Below are positions 27,129-33,669 of a stretch of 33,669 nucleotides of DNA, piece after piece. Under the pieces are notes generated by a model. It was not told the DNA's origin, searched no databases, and saw only the letters and a program-made list of their open reading frames with translations. Each line of letters starts with the position of its first letter. Within the stretch, counting starts at the first letter, position 1. Source of the DNA: Bacteroidota bacterium. GTDB taxonomy: Bacteria; Bacteroidota; Bacteroidia; Cytophagales; Amoebophilaceae. Location of the stretch: assembly GCA_024206165.1 (NCBI GenBank), contig JAAGZN010000154.1:1-33669 (forward strand), read 5' to 3'. Made by a program: the position numbers and the translations under genes.

Positions 27129-28970
27129 CTACTCCACTGTCACACTTTTTGCAAGATTTCGTGGTTGATCCACATCACAGCCTCTTATTTCTGCAATATA
27201 ATATGACAAAAATTGTAATGGAATAATATTTAACATTGGGGTTAAAATTTCCATTGTTTTTGGAACATAAACGACAAACTCTGACTGATATCTAATTTTA
27301 TCATTCCCCTCACTTGCAATTACCAACATTCTTCCCCCACGAGCCCGTGCTTCCTCGACATTAGCCGCAATCTTATCATAAACAGAGGACTGAGTTGCAA
27401 TGGTTAAAACGGGCATATTTTCATCAATCAAAGCAATAGGTCCATGCTTCATTTCACCAGCCGGATAACCTTCTGCATGAATATATGAGATTTCTTTTAA
27501 TTTTAAAGCACCTTCCAAAGCAATTGGGTAATTAATATTTCGACCAAGATATAAAAAACTATGCTTTTTATGAAACTTTTTTGCCCAATCTTCCATAATA
27601 GCTTTTGTATTCTTTAATGCCTGAGACATTTTTTGAGAAAGTTTTAATAATTCCTTTAAAACAAGTGCAACTAAATCATTATCAATAGATTTGCGTTTTT
27701 TACCTAAAAAAATAGCAACTAAATAAAGAACACATAGCTGAGCAGTAAAAGCTTTGGTTGAGGCAACTCCAATCTCCGGACCACAACGCGTATAAACCAC
27801 ATTATCTGACTTACGCGCTAGGGTAGAATCAATAACATTAGAAATAACGAGATTTTTAACATTAGCTTTCTTGGCTGCCTCAAAGCTTGCAATAGTATCT
27901 GCAGTTTCACCTGATTGGCTAATAGCAATTACCAGTGTTTCAGCATTCAAAACATTCAAATGCTTACGGTAACGAAATTCTGATGCAATATCAACTTCAC
28001 AAGGAATTCCCACCAAATCTTCCATCAGAAACTTAGCAATAAGCCCTGCATGATAAGAGGTCCCGCATGCTAAAATAACTACACGATCAATATTTTTAAT
28101 ATCTTCTTCGTTTAAATTAACATAATCAAATGCAACATCATTTTCTTCCAGATTAACTCTCCCACGCAAAGTATCTTCAATAACCTGTGGTTGCTCATAG
28201 ATTTCTTTCAGCATAAAATGTTTATAACCATCTTTTTCAGCCAGTACAGCATCCCATTTAATCTCACGAATTTCGCGGGTTACTTTCTTAAGTTCTTTAT
28301 CATATACCTGAACAGTATTTTTTGTAATGACTCCAATATCTCCATCCTCTAACACCATGCTTTTATTCGTATAACTTAAAATAGCTGTAATATCCGAAGC
28401 AACAAACATTTCCCCTTTCCCTAATCCAAGGATTAATGGACTTGAATTCTTAGCGACAACTATTTCATTAGACTTATCTTGACATAAAACGGCTAAAGCA
28501 TAGGAACCTTTTAGGGTTTTAACCGTACAGGCAACAGCCTTTAATAAATCACCCTCTACCGCATAACACTTTTCTAGTAAATGTGCAATAACCTCAGTAT
28601 CTGTTTCTGATTGAAAATTACATTCTTTCTCTAGTTGTTGCTTAATTTCCAAATAATTTTCAATTATTCCATTATGGACAACTGTTATCTTATTTTTTGT
28701 GCTAGAATGTGGATGTGCATTGAGTTCAGTAGGCTTACCATGCGTAGCCCACCTTGTATGCCCAATACCTATGCGTGAAGTAAGTGCGCGCTCCGCAAGA
28801 TCACTCTCTAAATTAATAAGTTTTCCGACTTTTCTAAAGGTAGAAAGGGTGCCATCATTGAAAACAGAAATACCTGATGAGTCATAACCACGATATTCCA
28901 ATTTTTTCAAAGCATCAATTAACACTCTTTCTGCAATTCTTTTCCCTACATAGCCAATAATTCCGCACAT
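27129..28970 (-). CDS. glmS: Glutamine-fructose-6-phosphate aminotransferase (isomerizing)
   Basis: 613 residues from ATG 28970. An in-frame ATG 36 bases upstream is rejected because the nucleophile must be Cys2 (MCGIIGYVG) and GGAGG lies correctly before 28970. The N-terminal glutaminase has GHTRWATHG and the loop YRGYDSSG. Two SIS domains follow with CGTSYHA and SQSGETADT, and the C-terminus is LAKSVTVE. It makes glucosamine-6-phosphate for peptidoglycan and lipopolysaccharide. It heads the glmS-GT-acpS-cyclophilin group. No glmS ribozyme fold is evident in the short leader. Confidence 0.97.
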   Translation of the reverse strand: MCGIIGYVGKRIAERVLIDALKKLEYRGYDSSGISVFNDGTLSTFRKVGKLINLESDLAERALTSRIGIGHTRWATHGKPTELNAHPHSSTKNKITVVHNGIIENYLEIKQQLEKECNFQSETDTEVIAHLLEKCYAVEGDLLKAVACTVKTLKGSYALAVLCQDKSNEIVVAKNSSPLILGLGKGEMFVASDITAILSYTNKSMVLEDGDIGVITKNTVQVYDKELKKVTREIREIKWDAVLAEKDGYKHFMLKEIYEQPQVIEDTLRGRVNLEENDVAFDYVNLNEEDIKNIDRVVILACGTSYHAGLIAKFLMEDLVGIPCEVDIASEFRYRKHLNVLNAETLVIAISQSGETADTIASFEAAKKANVKNLVISNVIDSTLARKSDNVVYTRCGPEIGVASTKAFTAQLCVLYLVAIFLGKKRKSIDNDLVALVLKELLKLSQKMSQALKNTKAIMEDWAKKFHKKHSFLYLGRNINYPIALEGALKLKEISYIHAEGYPAGEMKHGPIALIDENMPVLTIATQSSVYDKIAANVEEARARGGRMLVIASEGNDKIRYQSEFVVYVPKTMEILTPMLNIIPLQFLSYYIAEIRGCDVDQPRNLAKSVTVE

Positions 28971-29104
28971 ATTTGTCCTCCAAACAAATAATTTTAACAA
29001 TATCAACTTAGGTTGTTTAAAGAGGTAAAATCATTTATTTTTTTCAAAAATATTCTACCAAGTATAAAAAAAAACTAATGTGTATTAATTAAATTATTTA
29101 TTCA

Positions 29105-29809
29105 TTAACAAGATATTAACTTTTTCATAGCTGAGACAGATTCTCTTATACCGACATACATTGAGTAAGCAATAATGCTATGACCAATATTAAGCTCATT
29201 GAGCCCTTCTAATTGAGCAATAGCTTGAACATTCGTATAATTTAATCCATGTCCAGCATTTAAAATTAAATCATTATTTAAAACGACTCCAGCTGCGTTT
29301 ATAATTTTAGCTAACTCATTCTTTGATGCTCGCTCTGCATATCTTCCTGTATGCAACTCAACAACATCAGCTCCCACCTCTTTCGCTGCTTCAATTTGAT
29401 CTTTATGCGGGTCAATAAAAAGACTTACACAAATACCTTTATCTTGCAACCGCTTGATAATATTAATGAGCTTTTCTTTATTAGCAATCACATTAAGCCC
29501 ACCCTCAGTTGTAAGCTCTGCTCTTTTTTCAGGAACCAAACAAACATCCTGTGGGACAATATCACAAGCAATATCAATAATATCTTGATCAATAGCCATC
29601 TCAAGATTAAGTTTAGTCTTAAGGTGTTTTTTCATATCTAAAACATCTTGAAGTTGAATATGTCTACGATCTTCTCTTAAATGAACAGTAATACTATCCG
29701 CACCTGCATCCTCTGCGAGAAGTGCCAGCTCAAGTGGAATAGGATATTCTCCTAACCGTGCTTGACGAACCGTTGCAACATGATCAACATTTATTCCTAA
29801 TTTTATCAT
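29105..29809 (-). CDS. pdxJ: Pyridoxine 5'-phosphate synthase
   Basis: 234 residues, close to the usual 240. The motifs are KLGINVDHVATVRQAR at the N-terminus, HLREDRRHI near 44-52, and ELHTGRYA and LNAGHGLNY towards the end. It condenses 1-deoxyxylulose-5-phosphate with 3-amino-2-oxopropyl phosphate in the DXP-dependent vitamin B6 route. The 134-base gap to glmS does not show a clear terminator. It is divergent from the lipoprotein gene at 29889. Confidence 0.97.
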   Translation of the reverse strand: MIKLGINVDHVATVRQARLGEYPIPLELALLAEDAGADSITVHLREDRRHIQLQDVLDMKKHLKTKLNLEMAIDQDIIDIACDIVPQDVCLVPEKRAELTTEGGLNVIANKEKLINIIKRLQDKGICVSLFIDPHKDQIEAAKEVGADVVELHTGRYAERASKNELAKIINAAGVVLNNDLILNAGHGLNYTNVQAIAQLEGLNELNIGHSIIAYSMYVGIRESVSAMKKLISC

Positions 29810-29888
29810 TTTTTACTCCAAATTTTCGTCAATTATTATATACTATATTTAAATTTATTTTAATAAAAAATAATATGGAGAAAATCTA

Positions 29889-31292
29889 ATGATCAAAAAA
29901 ATTTTATTTTCTATTTTTCTACTGACAAGTTTAACCGCCTGTAGCTCAAAAAAATTAATATCTTACTATAATGATCTTAATCAATATTCTTTAGCACAAA
30001 ATTATAATAATGCCTTAACTTTAATCGATAAAAATGAAAATAAAATTTATAAAAAAAAGAGTCGGCTACTTTATTATTTAGATAAGGGCTATTTTGCCCA
30101 TCTAGCAGGTGATTATTCTATCTCCAATGAAGCCTTTAAAGAGGCAAAAAAACTTTATGATGACTATTTTACAAAAAGTGTATCTAATGCGGCAGCATCC
30201 ATGGCTGTCAATGATAAAATACAGCCTTATTACGGCGAAACTTTTGAAATCTCCATGCTTTATTTCTTTAAAATTCTTAATTATTTAAAACTAAATCAGG
30301 CTGAATCCGCTGCAGTTGAAGCACGGGCAGTTAATCATTATCTAAAAACCTTAACGAATAATAATTGGAGTAAAAAAGTTTATAAGGATGATGCTTTCTT
30401 ACAATACATTACTGGTTTAGTTTATGAAATTAATGGTGAAACAAATAATGCATTTATTTCCTATAGGAAAGCACTCTATCTTTACAAAAATTCAAGATTT
30501 TTTAATATTGTAGCTCCTCAAGATTTATATGATGCAACTATTAATATGGGCAAACAACTAGGTTTTAATTCCGAAATTAGGACTCTTAAAAAAGATTTCA
30601 AAAAACAAGCAAAAAATTACACACCCAAGAATAAAAATTCTGAATTGATAATTTTTCACTATAACGGTCTTGTCCCACATAAGATTGCCAATACTATCGA
30701 GGTATCCTTTAATAAAGCATGGGCAAATGTTAATGCGTACAAATCAGAAACTCAAGAAGATAAAGATATTGAAACAGCCTCGCGTGTAGCGAATTCAATT
30801 ATTGCTAGTGACCAAATAATTGTTTCTGTCCCTACTTTTTCCAACACTCCTTATAATATCTATGCAACGGAACTTTCTATTGAAAATCAAAATATTATCA
30901 TGCCGCCAACAACAAGCCTTGGACATATTACTCTTGAAAACTTTAAAGATGAAAAAGGAAAAATTTACGCAAAAGCTATGGCACGCTCTGCAATCAAATT
31001 CGCTTTGATCCGTGCGACAGAAGAAGCATCTCAAGAAAACCTAAGTGATATCGCTGGTTTCTTAATAGGTGCAGGACTCAGAACAACTGCAAGCTTAACA
31101 GAAGACGCAGATATCCGATCATGGAGAGTCATTCCTGCTCAAATAAATATGGCAAGACTCAAGGTAGATACTGGGACATATAAATTAAATTTAACATTTA
31201 AAACAAAGTCAGGTTTTGAAAAAAGTAAAAAAATAGATATTAAGATTGCTAATGGTCAAAAAAAATTCTTAATCCTGCATACAGTCGCCTAA
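29889..31292 (+). CDS. COG3014-type lipoprotein with TPR-like repeats
   Basis: 467 residues. The signal peptide ends in LTAC (C18), a lipobox. Residues 35-230 are helical with TPR-like spacing (for example FLQYITGLVYEINGETNNAF and YRKALYLYKNS). The C-terminal half includes DADIRSWRVIPAQINMARL, a block typical of the COG3014 family of uncharacterised envelope proteins. GGAG lies 10 bases upstream of ATG 29889. The function is unknown, and an envelope-assembly or surface role is a guess. It is monocistronic. Confidence 0.8.
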   Translation: MIKKILFSIFLLTSLTACSSKKLISYYNDLNQYSLAQNYNNALTLIDKNENKIYKKKSRLLYYLDKGYFAHLAGDYSISNEAFKEAKKLYDDYFTKSVSNAAASMAVNDKIQPYYGETFEISMLYFFKILNYLKLNQAESAAVEARAVNHYLKTLTNNNWSKKVYKDDAFLQYITGLVYEINGETNNAFISYRKALYLYKNSRFFNIVAPQDLYDATINMGKQLGFNSEIRTLKKDFKKQAKNYTPKNKNSELIIFHYNGLVPHKIANTIEVSFNKAWANVNAYKSETQEDKDIETASRVANSIIASDQIIVSVPTFSNTPYNIYATELSIENQNIIMPPTTSLGHITLENFKDEKGKIYAKAMARSAIKFALIRATEEASQENLSDIAGFLIGAGLRTTASLTEDADIRSWRVIPAQINMARLKVDTGTYKLNLTFKTKSGFEKSKKIDIKIANGQKKFLILHTVA

Positions 31293-31481
31293 TTCTTTTC
31301 AAAAATTATATTAATTTCTTTCAGTCTTTTAAAAATAGACGACCATTAAGATGATTAAATTACAAAATAATATTCAAGGATATAATATTTCTCTATATTT
31401 GCAAGAAAATATCCTGCATAAATAATAGTCAATATTTCAACCAACAACCAACATCTAAACTTCAACCATAAAAAACCAACA

Positions 31482-32132
31482 TTAAGATGCACTAAAAAAA
31501 CTTGAGATCTGTGCAAGATATGCTTGACTTAGTTCATTCTCTTCTTCTAACTTCTTAAGCCATGTAGATGGCATAAGACTAATTAATTTTCCTAAAACAT
31601 TGTCAATAGGGGCTTCTTGATGAATAACTAATCCTATCCCTTTGTTTAAAATGTTTATACCTGTTTTTATCTTAAACCCTAACTGAGGAGTTAAAGAATA
31701 GTTAGGGAGTTCAGGAGTATTTATACTAGCACCGACAAATTTATCTCTTTTAAATGCTCGGATTACTGTTAATCCATGCCCATCACTATCGAAGATAATA
31801 CTTAATAATTCAGGTGGACTGCTATTTTTATCTTTTTCTATGCTGCTATTTTTATCTAAAATTTTCTCTGGCAATAAATCTATATATTTTATTTGCTTAA
31901 TCTTCTGACTAACCCGCTGATTTACCATCAACTTATTATACATCTCTTCTATAGTATCTATTTCCGTAGCTAGGATTGTAGTAACCGAATTTTCTAAAGC
32001 GTTAATCTGTTTATACAGCATATATAAAAAAATCATATTAATATTTTCTGCTATAACATTAATATTTACAACTTTAGCATAAACTGTCCCCTCAAAAATA
32101 TTAACGTCTATTTTGTCCTTATTAAAATATAC
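31482..32132 (-). pseudogene. 5'-truncated FecR-domain-like gene
   Basis: The frame is open from the IS relic boundary at about 32138 (stop TAA just upstream at 32142-32144) to TAA at 31482. The first ATG (32036) is internal and has no ribosome site. The N-terminal end reads GTVYFNKDKIDVNIFEGTVY, which fits the second half of a FecR domain (pattern GT-x-F-x-V...V-x-EG-x-V). A helical region and a Ser-Ser-Pro linker follow, then a C-terminal domain I do not recognise (SIIFDSDGHGLTVIRAF). The 5' part, which would hold the signal peptide and the first FecR strands, was removed at the IS terminus. The FecR assignment is by motif only. Confidence 0.55.
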
Positions 32133-32203
32133 TGTACCCCATTAAGAAATTTATAAAAAGTGAGAATATTAATATAATAAAATCACTTAAATTAATGAAG
32201 ATA
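32133..32203 (+). repeat. IS3-family terminal relic (inverted copy of 64-134)
   Basis: Starting at TGTACCCCATTAAG (32133), about 65 bases match the reverse complement of 70-134 with a single mismatch. Five flanking bases (ATATA before the C) are also shared. Beyond ATTAATG (32197) the match is lost and no orfA or opposite terminus is found. It is the leader end of the same IS left behind after deletion or recombination. It abuts the truncated FecR-like gene. Confidence 0.75.
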
Positions 32204-32396
32204 TAAAAAAATAGCAAATTTAATAAAACTTTAACTAAAATGTAAAAATGCTATAATAAAAAATTCAAATATAGATAATTAAAATCGCCTTAATATTGCT
32301 TGAATATGCCTTAAAAAATTGATATTAGCCTAATATGATTATTATATTTCGTTCTGTTTTCTCAAATAAAAAAATTTTAAAAGGAGAAAAAAAATT

Positions 32397-33107
32397 ATGA
32401 GAAGAATTATTTTAATACTTTTAATTGCTATCGTTAACTTCCAATTATTAAATGCTCAAAATTTAACCCAGTCACTCTCTTTTGGCACTAATTTAACTCA
32501 AGGAAATAGTGAAATAGAACAATATAACTTTAATTATAAAAATAAAAAACGCTGGGGAGAAAAAGCTAGTTTTGATAGTAATACAGCCGCTAATTCTGTC
32601 AAAAAAGAAGGAACCTCTGAAACAGAAAATTATATCTTAGACTTTCAATACAATCAATATTTAACGAATACTTTTTACTGGCTGATAAATTCCAAATACG
32701 AAATTGACAATGCTATTAACCTCGAAAGACGCTGGACTAGCGGTGGGGGTATTGGTATTACATTGCTCAACAATGAGCTAATTACCCTTGACTTAGAAGA
32801 TGGAATTTCATATTTAAACACGCAATACCGTTATCAAAGTGAAAAACAGGATTCAGCCTATCGAGCATCAGAAAAACTCGCTTGGCATTTTAATTCTCAA
32901 TCCAAGTTTTGGCAAACGGCAGAATACCTCCTTAAGCTTGATGATCACAAAGGCTATCTTTTTAATGCAGAAATTGGAATAGAAACTAGTCTTGTAGGCA
33001 ATTTCACTCTTAAAATGTTTATTATAAATAAGTATGTCAACGAGCCTGCCGAAGACAAAAAAAAAAATGATCTCCAATTTAGAACTATGCTCGTTTATGG
33101 GTTTTAG
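32397..33107 (+). CDS. DUF481 outer-membrane beta-barrel protein
   Basis: 236 residues. ATG 32397 follows AAAAGGAG. The signal peptide is cleaved after LLNA-Q (about residue 20). The N-terminal LSFGTNLTQGNSEIEQYNF and the alternating hydrophobic strands to the terminal Phe (MLVYGF) are typical of the DUF481 (YdiY-like, 'salt-induced outer membrane protein') family. Function is uncharacterised, probably a small outer-membrane barrel. It is monocistronic and ends in TAG. Confidence 0.85.
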   Translation: MRRIILILLIAIVNFQLLNAQNLTQSLSFGTNLTQGNSEIEQYNFNYKNKKRWGEKASFDSNTAANSVKKEGTSETENYILDFQYNQYLTNTFYWLINSKYEIDNAINLERRWTSGGGIGITLLNNELITLDLEDGISYLNTQYRYQSEKQDSAYRASEKLAWHFNSQSKFWQTAEYLLKLDDHKGYLFNAEIGIETSLVGNFTLKMFIINKYVNEPAEDKKKNDLQFRTMLVYGF

Positions 33108-33537
33108 ACTAGCAAATTAAGAGGATGATAATTCTGTTCAACAGAAAACAATTAAATATCACCATGAATAAAACCGTCCACCTTTAGAATCTCTGGCACT
33201 ATCAACTTTTGTGTGTCTAAGATCTTCAGTACATTATACTTTATTAAATATATTAAATATTCATCGTTACTTGAAAAGTCTCTTAATTCTTTAAATGTCT
33301 TATTGAACATTCCCCTTTAATTTTCTATTTTAATTTTCACCTAAAACTCTGTCTATTAAATAGGGAGAAGATCATATAAAATATATTTAAGATATAAAAA
33401 CTCCTCTCTTTCCATAAAATACTTTATGATAAGCATTATATCCTTTCAAACATATATTTTTTATGATTCAATAATTTTTTAAAAACTAAAATTTAAAATT
33501 GGCATAAAATTATATTTATCACGATTTTTAACTGTAA
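33108..33537. other. 430-base intergenic region, no certain gene
   Basis: Very AT-rich, with no recognisable RNA gene or strong hairpin. The only coding-like stretch is a 52-codon minus-strand frame at 33152-33310. The remainder up to the IS end at 33538 shows nothing I can support. Confidence 0.6.
33152..33310 (-). CDS. Possible small protein, unrecognised
   Basis: 52 residues from ATG 33310 to TAA 33152, opening MFNKTFKELRDFSSNDEYLI. Codon and residue use (Leu, Ile, Lys, Asp rich, no low-complexity run) is plausible for a protein. However, the GGGG before the ATG leaves only one base of spacing and a stop lies two codons upstream. It could be a small gene or the tail of a lost one. Confidence 0.3.
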   Translation of the reverse strand: MFNKTFKELRDFSSNDEYLIYLIKYNVLKILDTQKLIVPEILKVDGFIHGDI

Positions 33538-33669
33538 TGTACCCCTTTTAGTCAAGAAAAAAATGGGAGAGTTTTATAAAGCAACTTTAAGTTCTTTATG
33601 ATAATATTGATTAGGTGTTAAATAATTAAGGCTCTGATGTGGAAAATCATAATTATAATCATTTATCCA
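33538..33669 (-). mobile_element. IS3-family insertion sequence, 3' end (partial, runs off window)
   Basis: Read on the minus strand, it contains the C-terminus of OrfB, then about 28 untranslated bases, and ends with CTAAAAGGGGTACA at 33538. The last eight bases match inverted TGTACCCC, the start of the relic at 32133. Its orientation is the same as that of the copy at the left edge. Confidence 0.8.
33574..33669 (-). CDS. IS3-family transposase OrfB, C-terminus (partial)
   Basis: 31 codons to TAA at 33574. The peptide WINDYNYDFPHQSLNYLTPN is the conserved end of the rve/DDE integrase domain of IS3-family OrfB (typical pattern F-I-x-x-Y-N-x-x-R-P-H-x-S-L-x-x-x-T-P). The rest of the gene lies beyond the window. 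Confidence 0.85.
   Translation of the reverse strand, partial: WINDYNYDFPHQSLNYLTPNQYYHKELKVAL

Noticed and set aside
28971-29104. glmS ribozyme or riboswitch in the glmS leader
   Set aside because: The pdxJ-glmS spacer is 134 bases of AT-rich DNA with no conserved ribozyme core.
31376-31423. AGGATAT...ATATCCT hairpin as a terminator
   Set aside because: Only 7 bp with a loop of about 25 bases and no T tract, 80 bases or more after the lipoprotein stop.
31437-31485. Short CAACCAACAACCAAC-like repeats as a CRISPR or minisatellite
   Set aside because: Only two or three imperfect copies, with no spacers or longer repeat unit. No CRISPR array or cas gene is visible anywhere in the window.
32085-32100. 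ACTGTCCCC as a further IS terminus
   Set aside because: It lies in frame within the FecR-like coding stretch as the codons for GTVY (minus strand), and no IS leader follows it. The likeness to the IS end is probably chance.

Overview
The window is an AT-rich stretch of a Gram-negative bacterial chromosome. Two lipoproteins with clear lipoboxes, a DUF481 outer-membrane protein, a periplasmic-type M23 peptidase and a SurA_N-type membrane protein indicate a double-membrane cell. The lineage cannot be fixed from sequence alone. The 7TM-GAF sensor proteins recall candidate phyla such as Margulisbacteria or Omnitrophica, but this is only an impression. Both window ends lie inside an IS3-family insertion sequence: the 5' end with the orfA start at bases 1-134, and the orfB C-terminus with the 3' end at 33538-33669. 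The window is therefore probably an assembly contig broken at copies of one IS.

Layout. (1) 1-5240, minus strand: three consecutive accessory genes, each broken by one missing base in a homopolymer. They are a 7TM-GAF-GAF sensor (also cut by the IS), a double hot-dog (FabZ-like) protein and an RloC/AAA_13-type ATPase. (2) 5340-12463: a sulfur, iron-sulfur and redox island. It holds a ferredoxin-metallo-beta-lactamase fusion, an IscA-like protein, a GlpE-like rhodanese, a YyaL-type thioredoxin-domain protein, a siroheme sulfite/nitrite reductase fused to TusA, and a Bcp peroxiredoxin. (3) 12754-16130: a small membrane protein, a 919-residue 7TM-GAF-GAF-GGEEF-REC-like diguanylate cyclase gene interrupted by two in-frame TAG codons, the last ~55 codons of an AONS-type aminotransferase, and the 5' half of a tRNA-Glu. 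(4) 16169-17287: tgt. (5) 17472-23783, plus strand: a tightly packed operon of M23 peptidase, bactofilin, SurA_N protein, FabZ-like dehydratase, acyl carrier protein, a degenerate SDR, FabG-like reductase and a fused ketosynthase plus dead ketosynthase. (6) 23824-29809, minus strand: maf, a membrane protein, tRNA-fMet, tRNA-Leu(UAA), a cyclophilin lipoprotein, acpS, a family 2 glycosyltransferase, glmS and pdxJ. (7) 29889-33107: a COG3014-type lipoprotein, a 5'-truncated FecR-like gene ending at an IS terminal relic, and a DUF481 protein.

How the parts fit. The operon in region 5 has the parts of a small type II polyketide/fatty-acid assembly line (DH, ACP, KR, KS and a chain-length-factor-like KS), each carrier or reductase translationally coupled to the next. 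It sits directly behind a cell-wall hydrolase and a bactofilin. The acpS in region 6 could prime its carrier protein. Region 2 looks like a sulfur-trafficking unit around the TusA-tailed reductase. Housekeeping genes are intact despite equally long homopolymers. Damage (frameshifts, ambers, IS cuts, gene and tRNA fragments) is confined to accessory genes, which suggests ongoing genome erosion or, less likely, phase-variable or recoded expression. TAG is an ordinary stop here: tgt, the reductase, bcp, the YyaL-type gene and the DUF481 gene all end in it.
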